A stretch of 53,226 nucleotides of DNA from Stutzerimonas azotifigens DSM 17556 (GCF_000425625.1 NZ_KE384412.1:55080-108305), one strand, 5' to 3'. Positions 22,998 through 33,716 are shown, counted from the first letter of the stretch. Notes: generated by a model from the letters alone, not told the origin. Numbers and translations: made by a program.

Positions 22998-23726
22998 ATG
23001 CCCGTGATGCCAGGACGCACGCCTTTGCCCCGCTCTCCCCTCGCCCTGCTCGACAACTGCCACCGCGTCGAGACCCCGGAAGGCATCGACCTGGTGCTCA
23101 AGCCGGCGGGGCTGGTGCCGCGGGCGCTCGCCTTCGCCATCGACCTGGTCCTGCGCGCCGCCATCCTGCTGGTGCTGGGCTCCCTGCTGGCGATGCTCGG
23201 GCAGTTCGGCGCGGGCTTCGGGGCGATCCTGCTGTTCGTCGTGCAGTGGTGGTACATGGTGCTGTTCGAGGTGCTCAACCAGGGCCGTACACCCGGCAAG
23301 CAGTGGCTTGGCCTGCGCGTGGTTCACGACGACGGCACGCCGGTCGGCTGGGGCGCCTCGCTGGTGCGCAACCTGTTGCGTTTCGTCGATCTGCTGCCGT
23401 TCGGCTATCTGTTCGGCGCCCTCAGCTGCCTGGCCCATCCGTCGTTCAAGCGTCTCGGTGACATCGCCGCGGGCACCCTGGTGGTGCATCGCGAGCGGCC
23501 GGCGGCGCCTCCGGCGCTGCCGGAGGTCGCGCCCGAGGCCGCCCCGGTACGCCTGACGCTGGACGAACAGCGTGCGCTGATCGCCTTCAGCGAGCGCCAT
23601 GCCGGCCTCTCCGCCGCGCGTCGCGAAGAGCTGGCCGGCATCCTCGCCGCCCCGCTGGGTACGCCGCCCGCCCTCGCCGAACGCCGCCTCCACGCCATCG
23701 CCCGCGGGCTGCTGGGGCAGGCATGA
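22998..23726 (+). CDS. RDD-family membrane protein
   Basis: A 242-residue inner-membrane protein. The RDD domain is visible with GLVPRALAFAIDLVLRAAIL at its start (Arg and Asp in the first helix) and GRTPGKQWLGLRVV between helices, then FKRLGDIAAGTLVV. Three hydrophobic helices precede a basic soluble tail. First gene of a six-gene operon; it overlaps the next start by ATGA. RDD proteins are poorly characterised and have been linked to ion homeostasis in a few bacteria. Confidence 0.9.
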   Translation: MPVMPGRTPLPRSPLALLDNCHRVETPEGIDLVLKPAGLVPRALAFAIDLVLRAAILLVLGSLLAMLGQFGAGFGAILLFVVQWWYMVLFEVLNQGRTPGKQWLGLRVVHDDGTPVGWGASLVRNLLRFVDLLPFGYLFGALSCLAHPSFKRLGDIAAGTLVVHRERPAAPPALPEVAPEAAPVRLTLDEQRALIAFSERHAGLSAARREELAGILAAPLGTPPALAERRLHAIARGLLGQA

Positions 23727-24703
23727 AGCAGCAGTCGTTCGAACGTCGCCATGCGCAGGAGTGGCAGGCCTTCACCGTCACCCTGGAGGCGCTGGAAGCC
23801 AACCGTGCCGAGCCCGAATCCAGCGCCGCCTTCCCGGCCGCCTATCGGCGCCTGTGCCAGCAGCTCGCCCTGGCACAGGCGCGTGGCTACAGCAGCCACC
23901 TGGTCGACCGCCTGCAGACGCTGGCCATGCGCGGCCACCAGCAGTTCTACCGTCACCGCGGCCATCCGGCGGCGGATTTCCTCGGCTTTCTCCTGGCCGG
24001 CCTGCCGCAGCTGGTGCGGCGCGAATGGCGCAGCGTGCTGCTGGCCTCGCTGCTCTTCTATGGCAGCCTGCTGGGCATGGGCGGCCTGGTACTGGCCTTC
24101 CCGGACCTGGTGCACAGCGTGCTGCCGGCCGAGCAGATCGGCGAGATGGAGCGACTCTACGATCCGGAGGCCCGCCGCCTCGGGCGCTTCGCCGAACGTG
24201 GTTCGCTGGACGACTGGGCGATGTTCGGCTTCTACGTGATGAACAACATCGGCATCGCTTTCCAGACCTTCGCCAGCGGCCTGCTACTGGGCGCCGGGAC
24301 GATCTTCTACCTGCTGTTCAACGGCCTGACCATCGGCGCGGTGGCCGGCCATCTCACCGCGATCGGCTACCATGAGCCGTTCTGGTCGTTCGTCATCGGC
24401 CATGGAGCCTTCGAGCTGACCGCCATCACCCTGGCCGGCGCGGCCGGCCTGAAGCTCGGCGCCGGCCTGCTGCGCCCCGGCCAGCTGCCCCGCCTGGAAT
24501 CGCTGCGCCTGGCGGCGGCCATCGCCGTCCGCCTGGTCGGCGGCGCCACCCTGCTGCTGCTCGTCGCCGCCTTCGTCGAGGCCTTCTGGTCGTCAATGAC
24601 CTACACCTCGGCCAGCGTGAAATACGCCGTCGGCGGGCTGCTCTGGCTGCTGGTCGCGCTCTACTTCGGCCAGGCGGGCAGGAGGCGACATGCGCCTGAG
24701 TGA
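23723..24703 (+). CDS. SpoIIM-family (stage II sporulation protein M-like) membrane protein
   Basis: A 326-residue protein with an N-terminal helical soluble region (about 1-85) and five or six transmembrane helices. The region from SVLLASLLFYGSLLGMG through VMNNIGIAFQTFASGLLLG and SFVIGHGAFELTAITLAGAAG carries the SpoIIM/DUF95 signature. The name refers to a B. subtilis engulfment protein; no sporulation role is implied here. It is translationally coupled to the RDD gene, and its end overlaps the next gene by 14 bases. Confidence 0.9.
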   Translation: MKQQSFERRHAQEWQAFTVTLEALEANRAEPESSAAFPAAYRRLCQQLALAQARGYSSHLVDRLQTLAMRGHQQFYRHRGHPAADFLGFLLAGLPQLVRREWRSVLLASLLFYGSLLGMGGLVLAFPDLVHSVLPAEQIGEMERLYDPEARRLGRFAERGSLDDWAMFGFYVMNNIGIAFQTFASGLLLGAGTIFYLLFNGLTIGAVAGHLTAIGYHEPFWSFVIGHGAFELTAITLAGAAGLKLGAGLLRPGQLPRLESLRLAAAIAVRLVGGATLLLLVAAFVEAFWSSMTYTSASVKYAVGGLLWLLVALYFGQAGRRRHAPE

Positions 24704-26225
24704 CGCCAGCCTGGCGATCCGCCCGCGTCCGCCCTGGGAGGCCTGCGACCTCGGCGTGCTGCTGGCGCGCCGTCACGCCGGCGTGCTGATGGCCAGCTGG
24801 GCGGCCCTGACCCTGCCGCTGTACGGCCTGCTGACGCTCGTATTGTGGGACCAGCCGTCGCTGGCATTCCTGCTGTTCTGGTGGCTCAAGCCGCTGTACG
24901 AACGGCTGCCGCTCTTCATCCTCTCCCGCGCGCTGTTCGGCGAGGTGCCGGGCGTGCGCCAGAGCCTGCGCGCGCTGCCGGGCGAGCTGAAGGCGCAGCT
25001 GTTGCCGAGCCTGCTCTGGCGGCGCTTCAGCCCGGTACGCAGCTTCGCCCTGCCGGTGCAGCAGCTGGAGAAGCTGTCCGGCCAGGCCAGGCGCGAACGG
25101 CTGGCGCTGCTGCTGCAACGCGACGGCGCCCCGGCCAGCTGGCTGACGATCGTCGGCATGCACCTGGAGATGGCACTCTGGCTTGGCCTGCTGGGCCTGC
25201 TGTACCTGATGCTGCCGGCGCAGGTCGAACTCGCCTGGAGCTGGCAGGACCTGCTCGGCCTCACCAGCGACTGGCTGTGGATCGAGCACCTGTCCAACCT
25301 GCTCTACGTGCTGGTGCTGATCGTCTGGGAACCGGTCTACGTGGCCTGCGGGTTCAGCCTCTACCTCAACCGCCGCACGCAGCTGGAGGCCTGGGACATC
25401 GAGCTGAGCTTCCGCCGCCTGCGTGACCGCCTGGCCGCGGCGCTGCCGATCCTGCTGGCTTCGCTCTGCCTGCTGCTGCCCGGCCCGGGCGGCACGGGCC
25501 TGCTGCAGGCCGCCGAGAGCGAGCCGCCGTTCGCCACCGAGTCCGCGGCGGCGCCCGCGTTCAGCCGCGCGCAGGCACGCGAGCGGATCGGCGAACTGCT
25601 GCAACAGCCGCCCTTTCAGAACCGCGAGACCGTCACCCGCTGGCGCCTGGAGTCCGCTGCCGAGGACGAGCACGACGGCTCCGGCCTGCTGGAACGCCTG
25701 GGCAGGCTGCACCGGCTGTGGCAGTCGCTCGACGGCGTCGCGCTCGCGCTGGAGGTGCTGCTCTGGACCGGGCTGCTGCTGTCGGTCGGCTGGCTGCTGT
25801 GGCGCTACCGCGCCTGGCTACAGGCCTTCGGTCTACGCCGCCGGGCGCAGGCACCCGCCGCCGGGCGGCCGCCAGCCCAGCTGTTCGGCCTGGAGCTGGC
25901 GCCGGAGAGCCTGCCCGCCGACCCGGCGGCCGAGGCGGCGCGGCTGTGGGACAGCGACCCGCGCGCGGCCCTGGGCCTGCTCTACCGCGGCATGCTCAGC
26001 GAACTGCTGCGGCAGCGCCGGGTGGTGCTGCGCGCGTCGGATACCGAAGGCGAGGTGCTGCGCCGCCTGGAGCAATTGCGGGAGCCGGACCTGCAGGCCT
26101 TCGCCGGCCGGCTGACCACGCTCTGGCAAAACCTCGCCTACGGCCACCGGGCGCCGCCGACGGCCCTGCGCGAGCCGCTCTGCAGCGAATGGACACGGCT
26201 GTTCGGCCGGGGCGTGCAGGCATGA
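24690..26225 (+). CDS. Membrane protein with C-terminal DUF4129 domain
   Basis: A 511-residue membrane protein. The N-terminal half has several hydrophobic segments (for example ALTLPLYGLLTLVLW and EMALWLGLLGLLYLMLP), a central periplasm-like linker (about 270-350), another helix (LLWTGLLLSVGWLLW) and a C-terminal DUF4129 domain with DPRAALGLLYRGMLSEL and the DTEGEVLRRL region. DUF4129 is often fused to transglutaminase domains but here stands alone. GGAGG precedes the ATG at 24690. Role unknown; context links it to the MoxR ATPase. Confidence 0.87.
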   Translation: MRLSDASLAIRPRPPWEACDLGVLLARRHAGVLMASWAALTLPLYGLLTLVLWDQPSLAFLLFWWLKPLYERLPLFILSRALFGEVPGVRQSLRALPGELKAQLLPSLLWRRFSPVRSFALPVQQLEKLSGQARRERLALLLQRDGAPASWLTIVGMHLEMALWLGLLGLLYLMLPAQVELAWSWQDLLGLTSDWLWIEHLSNLLYVLVLIVWEPVYVACGFSLYLNRRTQLEAWDIELSFRRLRDRLAAALPILLASLCLLLPGPGGTGLLQAAESEPPFATESAAAPAFSRAQARERIGELLQQPPFQNRETVTRWRLESAAEDEHDGSGLLERLGRLHRLWQSLDGVALALEVLLWTGLLLSVGWLLWRYRAWLQAFGLRRRAQAPAAGRPPAQLFGLELAPESLPADPAAEAARLWDSDPRAALGLLYRGMLSELLRQRRVVLRASDTEGEVLRRLEQLREPDLQAFAGRLTTLWQNLAYGHRAPPTALREPLCSEWTRLFGRGVQA

Positions 26226-27384
26226 GGCGCGACCTCTGGCTCGGCCTCCTCGCCCTGGCCACCCTCGCCGGGCTGCTGCTGTTCCTGCTCGGCCGGCTGC
26301 AGCCTTACGAGCAGCAGGTCGATCACGGCCCGGCGCCGGAAGCGCGGCAGAACCCCTACCTCGCGGCGGAGCGCTTTCTCGCCGGCCTGCAGACGAGCGT
26401 CGAGCGCCACCCCGACCTGCTGCTGCCCGAGCAGGCCGACGGCCACACACTGCTGCTGCTCGGCGAACGCGACGGCCTCGGCCCGGCACGCACCGAGCAG
26501 GTCCTCGACTGGGTGCGACGCGGCGGCCGGCTGGTCTTCGTCGCCGAGCGGCTGTGGGACGAACGCCAGGGCCACAGCGGCGACCTGCTGCTCGATCGAC
26601 TGGGCATCCAGCAGTTCGAGAGCAGCGACGAAGGCGATACGGCCGGCCCGCCCGAAGACGCCACCAACAAGCCCGAACGCTATCCGGAGCTGGCCCGCTT
26701 TTACCGGCAGGGCGAGCAGTTGCCGGCCTACCTCGCCTTCGATACCGGCTTCCACCTCTATGACGCGAACGGCCGCGCGCATGCCTGGGCCAACAGCGCC
26801 AACGCGACCCACCTGCTGCAGCTCAGGCACGGGCAAGGCGTGATCACCGTGCTGACCGATGCCTGGATCTGGCGGAACGACCAGATCGGCGATTACGACC
26901 ACGCCTGGCTGCTCGGCTACCTCACCCGAGGCACGGCGGTCAGCCTGGTGCACCGAATCGACCGCGAAAGCCTGCTCTCGCTGCTGCTCGAGCACTTCCC
27001 GCAGGCGCTGGCCGCTGCCTCGCTGGCCCTGCTCCTGCTGCTCTGGCACCTGGCCCAGCGCCGGGGGCCGGTGCATCCGCCGGCGCCGGCGGCGCGCCGG
27101 CAGCTGTTCGAACACCTGCGCGGCAGCGCCGATTTCCTGTTCCGACGCGGCGCGCAGCAGCGCCTGATCGAAACCCTGCAACGGGACATCGCCCAGTGTG
27201 CGCGCCGGCACCACCCCGGCTTCGAGCGCCTGCCTGCCGATGCGCGGCTCGAGGCGCTGACCCGGCTCAGCCGCTTGCCGGCCACATCCGTCGGTCAGGC
27301 CATGCGCCCGCCCGGCGCCAAACCGCTCGGCATGGTGGAATTCACCCGCCAGGTCGCCCAACTGCAAACCCTCAGGAACGCCCT

Positions 27385-27388
<4 letters not shown>
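26222..27388 (+). CDS. DUF4350-domain membrane protein
   Basis: A 388-residue protein with an N-terminal membrane anchor (about 5-22), a periplasmic DUF4350 domain (HGPAPEARQNPYLAAERFLAGL, and LLLGERDGLGPARTEQVLDWVRRGGRLVFVAE, given in part) and a second helix near residue 262 (ALAAASLALLLLLWHLAQRRG) followed by a cytoplasmic tail. The domain resembles a GldG/ThuA-type fold. The start at 26222 overlaps the previous stop as ATGA. Part of the MoxR operon; function unknown. Confidence 0.87.
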
Positions 27389-28395
<1,007 letters not shown>

Positions 28396-28426
28396 GCCGG
28401 CCGGACGCCGCGGCGGGCCGCCGGCC

Positions 28427-29758
28427 ATGAGCCCGTCCCCCCGCCTGATCGGCCTGCTGCTGGGCGTCGCCGCCCTGGGCCTGCCGCTCGGCGTCTGCTC
28501 GGCGTTCGGCATCGCCCTGCCGGGCGTGCTCGGCAGCCTCGGCTGGGCCCTGCTGCTGGCGCTGCTGGCCGTGGCCCTGGCCGACGCCCTGCGCCTGCGC
28601 CGGCTGCCGAGCCCCCAGGTGATCCGCCACCTGCCCGGCCACCTGCCGCTGGGCCGCAACACCGAGGTCAGGCTGGAACTGCGCCACGCCTACGCACGGC
28701 CGGTCATCGTGCAGGTGCACGACCATGCGCCGCCGGGCATGGCGGTCGAACAGCTGCCCCAGGCGGTGACGCTGCGTCCCGGCGAGCGGGCGAGCCTCGG
28801 CTATCGCCTGCAGCCGCATTCGCGCGGGCATTTCCGCTTCGAACGCTGCGAACTGGTGCTGCCCAGCCCGCTCGGCCTGTGGCGCGGCCGCCGCCTGCTG
28901 GCGCTGCCCGGGCAGACGCGGGTCTATCCCGACTTCGCGCGCCTGTACGGCGCCGGGCTGCAGGGGCTCGACGCCTGGCTCGACCGCCTCGGTGTGCGCC
29001 AGCGGCAGCGACGCGGGCTCGGCCTGGAATTCCACCAGCTGCGGGAATTCCGCGAAGGCGACAGCCTGCGCCAGATCGACTGGAAGGCCACCGCCCGCGC
29101 GCGGCTGCCGATCGCCCGCGAGTACCAGGACGAGCGCGACCAGCAGGTGCTGTTCCTGCTCGACTGCGGGCGGCGCATGCGCAGCCAGGACGACGCACTC
29201 TCGCACTTCGACCACGCCCTCAACGCCTGCCTGCTGCTCGCCCACGCCGCGCTGCGCCAGGGCGACGCGGTGGGCCTGCTGACCTTCGCCACGCCCGCGC
29301 CGCGCTACCTGGCGCCCGGCAAGGGGCCGGGGCAGTTGCGCGCGCTGCTCAATGCCGTCTATGACCTGGACAGTTCCCGCCAGCCGGCGGATTTCACCGA
29401 AGCCGTCACGCAGCTGCTTGCGCGGCAGCGCCGCCGGGCGCTGGTGGTGGTGCTCAGCAACCTGCGCGACGAGGACGACGAGGAACTGGCGGGCGCCATG
29501 CAGCGTCTCGCCCGTCACCACCGCGTGCTGCTGGCGAGCCTGCGCGAGGAAGTGCTCGATCGCCTGCGCCAGCAGCCGGTCGAGCACTTCGAGGACGCCC
29601 TGGCCTACTGCGGCACGCTGGATTACCTGCAGGCCCGCACGGCGCTGTTCGAGCGCCTGGCCGGCAGCGGCATCCCGGTCCTGGACAGTCGCCCGCAGGC
29701 GCTTGGCCCCGAACTGGTCAGCCGCTATCTGGACATGAAGAAAGCCGGCGCGCTCTGA
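28427..29758 (+). CDS. DUF58-domain protein (vWA-like MoxR partner)
   Basis: A 443-residue protein with two N-terminal membrane helices (about 6-50), a beta-rich domain, and the DUF58 signature GLEFHQLREFREGDSLRQID then WKATARARLPIAREYQ. A vWA-like domain follows with LFLLDCGRRM, where the classical MIDAS DxSxS is changed to DCGRR, so metal binding may be absent. It is last in the RDD-to-DUF58 operon, 31 bases after MoxR, and convergent with the PilZ gene. Confidence 0.92.
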   Translation: MSPSPRLIGLLLGVAALGLPLGVCSAFGIALPGVLGSLGWALLLALLAVALADALRLRRLPSPQVIRHLPGHLPLGRNTEVRLELRHAYARPVIVQVHDHAPPGMAVEQLPQAVTLRPGERASLGYRLQPHSRGHFRFERCELVLPSPLGLWRGRRLLALPGQTRVYPDFARLYGAGLQGLDAWLDRLGVRQRQRRGLGLEFHQLREFREGDSLRQIDWKATARARLPIAREYQDERDQQVLFLLDCGRRMRSQDDALSHFDHALNACLLLAHAALRQGDAVGLLTFATPAPRYLAPGKGPGQLRALLNAVYDLDSSRQPADFTEAVTQLLARQRRRALVVVLSNLRDEDDEELAGAMQRLARHHRVLLASLREEVLDRLRQQPVEHFEDALAYCGTLDYLQARTALFERLAGSGIPVLDSRPQALGPELVSRYLDMKKAGAL

Positions 29759-29767
29759 GCGAGCGGG

Positions 29768-30163
29768 CTAGCGCCCGACGTGGGAGGATTCCGAACGCCC
29801 GCCGGCGCCGTTGACGATCTTCGGCTGAAAGCTGAAGTAGTGCTGCAGCGCGGTGCACATGTCGGCGATGTCGGGCGGCGGCGAGACCATGGCGAAGCCC
29901 GAGTCGAAACTGCCGGGGGTCACGTCCTCGCGCGACCACATGCAGCGCGCCTGGAAGTCGATGCAATGCAGGCGGCCTTCCTGGCCGGGAATCTTCAGCC
30001 GCATGCTGAACACGGCATCGACCATCATCGGGTAAGGGCTGATGAGCATCAGACCGTTCTCCGACAGGTTGCCGATGAATCCCAGTGGCTTGTCGGTGAT
30101 CCGGTTGAAGACCTTGAGGTAGTACGGCAACTGGTGCCGTTCGATGCGACGCTGTTCTGCCAT
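29768..30163 (-). CDS. PilZ-domain c-di-GMP-binding protein
   Basis: A 131-residue stand-alone PilZ protein. Both parts of the c-di-GMP-binding signature are present: RRIER (RxxxR, residues 5-9) and NLSENG (N-x-S-x-x-G). Cytosolic effector; target unknown. The sadC diguanylate cyclase lies 3.5 kb away in the same neighbourhood. The ATG at 30163 has AGGGGA upstream. Confidence 0.9.
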   Translation of the reverse strand: MAEQRRIERHQLPYYLKVFNRITDKPLGFIGNLSENGLMLISPYPMMVDAVFSMRLKIPGQEGRLHCIDFQARCMWSREDVTPGSFDSGFAMVSPPPDIADMCTALQHYFSFQPKIVNGAGGRSESSHVGR

Positions 30164-30220
30164 GATCGTGCTGTCCCCTAGCCACTACCGAGTATGGCCG
30201 CCCGAGGAGGTTCCGGCCAG

Positions 30221-30634
30221 TCAGCCGCAGCTACCGTTCATCCGATCGGCGAGGCCCTGGCGCGCGGCGCGCAGCTGTTCCTCGGAATAGTAGTGGCGCT
30301 CGCCGGAAGCGTCGGTACGGAAATGCCGCCCGCCCTGCGAAAGCCACTCCAGGCGCTGGCGCAGCTGCGCGCATTCCTGCGCCCGTTGCTGCCGCTGTTC
30401 GGCGTCCGCCTGCGCCTGGGCCTGGCGTTCCTCGCGGCGCGCCTCGAACCACCTGGACGCCTGCGCCTGGCGGGCCGCGTCCTGCTCGACCACCTGCGGG
30501 CGCACCTCCACCCGCTCGGCGCCGGCCGCCGCCCGCTCGGAAAAATGCACCCGCCCCTGCTCGTCGGTCCAGCGATAGATCTCGGCCGTGGCCAGGGCGG
30601 GCCAGAGGCTCGCCAGCAATATCCATGTGCGCAC
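30221..30634 (-). CDS. Exported DUF4124-domain protein
   Basis: A 137-residue periplasmic protein. A GTG start at 30634 is chosen because AAGGAG precedes it by five bases and it yields the signal peptide VRTWILLASLWPALATA; an ATG in another frame nearby is a shadow. The mature N-terminus EIYRWTDEQGRVHFSE is the DUF4124 motif. The remainder is a Gln/Arg/Glu-rich helical, probably coiled-coil region. Function unknown. It lies downstream of a lipoprotein gene, separated by a long inverted repeat. Confidence 0.85.
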   Translation of the reverse strand: MRTWILLASLWPALATAEIYRWTDEQGRVHFSERAAAGAERVEVRPQVVEQDAARQAQASRWFEARREERQAQAQADAEQRQQRAQECAQLRQRLEWLSQGGRHFRTDASGERHYYSEEQLRAARQGLADRMNGSCG

Positions 30635-30663
30635 CGTTGCTCCTTGACGGCCGGATTCCGCCG

Positions 30664-30732
30664 CTAGGGTCTGTTGCCGTTTCGTCGCGAGCCGCGTTGC
30701 CGCGCCAAATACGAAATGGCAACAGCCCCTAG
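30664..30732. repeat. Long inverted repeat 'GTTGCC element', copy 1
   Basis: CTAGGGTCTGTTGCCGTTTC (30664-30683) and its near complement (30712-30732) form a 21-bp arm pair with one mismatch and one G-T wobble around a 27-bp GC-rich middle. The TAG stop codon of the upstream lipoprotein gene (30729-30731) is part of the right arm. A second copy is at 37737-37788. Confidence 0.85.
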
Positions 30733-31106
30733 GGTTTAGCCGGACGGGCAACCGCCGGCTCGTCGGCACGATAATGCCCCAGTTGCTCCAGCGTCTGCAG
30801 CCTGGCGCGGGCGCGATAGGCGTATTCGCTGGCCGGGTAGCGCGACTGGATGAACAGGTAGGTCTGGGCCGCGTCGACGTACAGGCCCTGGCGTTCCAGG
30901 CACTGGCCGCGCAGCAGCGAGATCTCGGGCTGCACCTGGCTGCGGGTGCGGCTGTGCCGCTCGGCCTGCGACAGTGCCAGCAGGGTCCGCTCGCAGTCGC
31001 CGGCGTCGTAGCGTTCGTAGGCCGCATCCAGGTGGCGGTCGAGCGCGGTGCGGCTGCTGCAGCCGGCCAGCGCCAGGGCGAGAAACAACAGAATCGATAC
31101 ACGCAT
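30729..31106 (-). CDS. Small TPR-like lipoprotein
   Basis: A 125-residue lipoprotein. The signal peptide MRVSILLFLALALAGC ends in lipobox LAGC with the acylated Cys at 16, followed by SS, which predicts outer-membrane sorting. The mature part is helical with two TPR-like helical pairs (AAYERYDAGDCERTLLALSQAE; YVDAAQTYLFIQSRYPASEYAYRARARL, in part). AGGAGG precedes the start. Its TAG stop falls in the inverted repeat that follows. Confidence 0.87.
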   Translation of the reverse strand: MRVSILLFLALALAGCSSRTALDRHLDAAYERYDAGDCERTLLALSQAERHSRTRSQVQPEISLLRGQCLERQGLYVDAAQTYLFIQSRYPASEYAYRARARLQTLEQLGHYRADEPAVARPAKP

Positions 31107-31258
31107 GTGAAATCCTCCTGCCGCTGTATCGACCGCGCGGCCGGCTTCTACAGCCCCGCGCGCAAATGTTCGCCGGGCGCGAAGAGTAGTCGTGGCGGAG
31201 CATGACTACACCCTCGGCCCGTAGTAGCCTCGCGGCAGTCAGATCAAGGAGTCACTGC

Positions 31259-32713
31259 ATGACCTCGCGTCGTACCAAGATCGTAGCCACCCTCGGCCCG
31301 GCCAGCAGCTCGCCGGACGTGCTCGAAAAGATGATTCTCGCCGGGCTGGACGTCGCCCGCCTGAACTTCTCCCACGGCTCGCCGGACGAGCACCGCGCCC
31401 GCGCCCAGCTGGTGCGCGACCTCGCCGCCAGGCACGGCCGCTTCGTCGCCCTGCTCGGCGACCTGCAGGGGCCGAAGATCCGTATCGCCAAGTTCACCGA
31501 CAAGCGCATCGAGCTGAAGGAAGGCGACAGCTTCCGCTTCTCGGTCACCCACCCGCGCGACGCCGGCACCCAGGAAGTGGTCGGCATCGACTATCCGGAC
31601 CTGGTCAAGGACTGCAGCGTCGGCGACGAACTGCTGCTCGACGACGGCCGCGTGGTCATGCGCGTCGACGCCACCACCGCCGACGAGCTTCACTGCACGG
31701 TGCTGATCGGCGGCCCGCTGTCCGACCACAAAGGCATCAACCGCCGTGGCGGCGGCCTCACCGCGCCGGCGCTGACGCCCAAGGACAAGGCCGACATCAA
31801 GCTGGCCGCCGACCTCGAGCTCGACTACCTGGCCGTCTCCTTCCCGCGCGACGCCGCCGACATGGACCTGGCCCGCCGCCTGCGCGACGAGGCCGGCTCC
31901 AAGGCCTGGCTGATCGCCAAGATCGAGCGTGCCGAGGCGGTGGCCGACGACGAGGCGCTGGACGGCCTGATCCGCGCCAGCGACGGCGTGATGGTCGCCC
32001 GCGGCGACCTCGGCGTGGAAATCGGCGACGCCGAGCTGGTCGGCATCCAGAAGAAGATCATCCTGCACTCGCGACGCGCCAACAAGGTGGTGATCACCGC
32101 GACCCAGATGATGGAGTCGATGATCCACAGCCCGATGCCGACTCGCGCCGAGGTGTCCGATGTAGCCAACGCGGTGCTCGACTACACCGACGCGGTGATG
32201 CTCTCCGCGGAAAGCGCCGCCGGCGAATACCCAGTCGAGGCGATCAAGGCCATGGCGCGCGTGTGCGTCGGCGCCGAGAAGCACCCGACCAGCATCAAGT
32301 CCGGCCACCGCCTGGGGCAGAGCTTCAGTCGCTGCGACGAAAGCACCGCGCTGGCGGCGATGTACACCGCCAACCACTTCCCCGGCGTGAAGGCGATCAT
32401 CAGCCTGACCGAGAGCGGCTACACCACCCTGATCATGTCGCGCATCCGCTCCTCGGTGCCGATCTACGCCTTCACCCCGCATACCGAGACGCAGGCGCGC
32501 GTGTCGCTGTTCCGCGGCGTGCAGACCGTGCCCTTCGACCCGGCCGCCCTGCCGGCGGACAAGGTCAGCCAGGCCGCGGTGGACGAACTGCTCAAGCGCA
32601 ACGTGGTGCAACCGGGCGACTGGGTGGTGCTGACCAAGGGCGACAGCTATCACGACGCCAGCGGCGGCACCAACACCATGAAGATCCTGCGCGTCGGCGA
32701 CCCGCTGGTCTGA
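31259..32713 (+). CDS. pykA: Pyruvate kinase II
   Basis: A 484-residue glycolytic enzyme converting PEP and ADP to pyruvate and ATP. It starts MTSRRTKIVATLGPASSSPD; motifs include ARLNFSHGS, the active-site KIERAEAV Lys-Glu segment, GVMVARGDLGVEIG and TATQMMESMIHSPMPTRAEV. Length and sequence fit the PykA rather than PykF type. The ATG at 31259 has AAGGAG upstream; the frame from 31202 adds unrelated residues. Followed by a hairpin. Confidence 0.96.
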   Translation: MTSRRTKIVATLGPASSSPDVLEKMILAGLDVARLNFSHGSPDEHRARAQLVRDLAARHGRFVALLGDLQGPKIRIAKFTDKRIELKEGDSFRFSVTHPRDAGTQEVVGIDYPDLVKDCSVGDELLLDDGRVVMRVDATTADELHCTVLIGGPLSDHKGINRRGGGLTAPALTPKDKADIKLAADLELDYLAVSFPRDAADMDLARRLRDEAGSKAWLIAKIERAEAVADDEALDGLIRASDGVMVARGDLGVEIGDAELVGIQKKIILHSRRANKVVITATQMMESMIHSPMPTRAEVSDVANAVLDYTDAVMLSAESAAGEYPVEAIKAMARVCVGAEKHPTSIKSGHRLGQSFSRCDESTALAAMYTANHFPGVKAIISLTESGYTTLIMSRIRSSVPIYAFTPHTETQARVSLFRGVQTVPFDPAALPADKVSQAAVDELLKRNVVQPGDWVVLTKGDSYHDASGGTNTMKILRVGDPLV

Positions 32714-32722
32714 TGCGTTCCG

Positions 32723-32746
32723 GCCGGGATGCCCCCGCATCCCGGC
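32723..32746. terminator. Hairpin between convergent pykA and ferredoxin reductase
   Basis: GCCGGGATGC, loop CCCC, GCATCCCGGC: a 10-bp perfect stem ten bases after the pykA stop, with no T-run. Confidence 0.55.
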
Positions 32747-32768
32747 TTCCCTGCGGCGGCGATCGCCG

Positions 32769-33716
32769 CTAGCGCTGCCCCGCCTCGGCGTGTGTGAGAA
32801 ACGCATCCGCCAGGATCTGCCCGCGCGGCACCCCCTGCATGTACAGACGACGACTGCAGGCCTCGACGAAGGCCGGCGGCCCGCACACCAGTGCGCGCAG
32901 CTGGCGTGCCTGCAGCCGCGGCACGGCCAGGGCCGCATCCAGTTGCTCGCGCCGCAGCAGCTCGACCTGCAGGTTGTCATGAGCGGCGGCCAGCGCCTGC
33001 AGCGGCTCGCTCAGGTAATGTGCCTCGCGGCTGGCGTGCAGCACACGCAGCGGCCCCTGGTGCCCGGCGGCCAGCGCCTGGCGCAGCAGGGCCCAGAGCG
33101 GCGCCAGGCCGGTGCCGCCGGCCAGCAGCCAGAGCGGTTGTGCCGCCCATTCCGGCTCGTAGCGCAGCGCGCCGCTGGCCAGCGCGCCGAGGCGCAGTTC
33201 ATCACCCACCTGCAAGGCCTGCGCGGCCTGGCTGAAAGCGCCAGGCGCCGAGCAGTCGATGTGAAATTCCAGCCATGGCTCCTCTCCGGGCAGGCTGGCC
33301 AGCGAATAGGGCCGCGCGACGCCTGCCGCGGTCCAGAGCAGCAGGTGCTGCCCGGGCCGGTAGCGCAGCGGGCGCTCGGGCTCGAGCCACAGGCGCAGCA
33401 CCCTGCCCGCCGGCCAGTCGAGCCGCGCGACCCGCGCGGGCGCACCGTCACGGAGCGGATCGAAGGTCTCCACGGCGAGGTCGTCGACCACCCGGCACTG
33501 GCAGGCCAGCCGCCAGCCGGCCGCGCGTCGCTCCGGGGTCAGCGCCTCGGGCTGCGCGTCCAGCGGCTCGCCCGCCGTGCAGCGCACCAGGCAGGCCTGG
33601 CAGTGGCCGGCGCGGCAGCTGTAGGGCACGCCCAGGCCGGCGCCATTGAGGGCGTCGAGCAGGTTGCTGCCGGCCTCGACCGGCCAGGCACGGGTGCCGC
33701 AACGCAGTTCAGGCAC
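32769..33716 (-). CDS. 2Fe-2S ferredoxin - NAD(P)H:FAD reductase fusion
   Basis: A 315-residue electron-transfer protein. The N-terminal plant-type ferredoxin domain has cluster ligands CRAGHCQACLVRC plus a distal Cys in RLACQC. It is followed by an FAD-binding domain (RYRPGQHLLLW, ARPYSLAS) and an NAD(P)-binding domain (LLAGGTGLAPLWALL, ALVCGPPAFVEA). This matches oxygenase-type reductase components, but no oxygenase gene is nearby. The start is a GTG at 33716 that overlaps the sadC stop by eight bases. Confidence 0.9.
   Translation of the reverse strand: MPELRCGTRAWPVEAGSNLLDALNGAGLGVPYSCRAGHCQACLVRCTAGEPLDAQPEALTPERRAAGWRLACQCRVVDDLAVETFDPLRDGAPARVARLDWPAGRVLRLWLEPERPLRYRPGQHLLLWTAAGVARPYSLASLPGEEPWLEFHIDCSAPGAFSQAAQALQVGDELRLGALASGALRYEPEWAAQPLWLLAGGTGLAPLWALLRQALAAGHQGPLRVLHASREAHYLSEPLQALAAAHDNLQVELLRREQLDAALAVPRLQARQLRALVCGPPAFVEACSRRLYMQGVPRGQILADAFLTHAEAGQR

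Noticed and set aside
21420..23693. 757-aa extended frame for sbcB
   Set aside because: The first 280 codons run opposite the RDD gene; a TTG with a ribosome site at 22853 gives the normal length.
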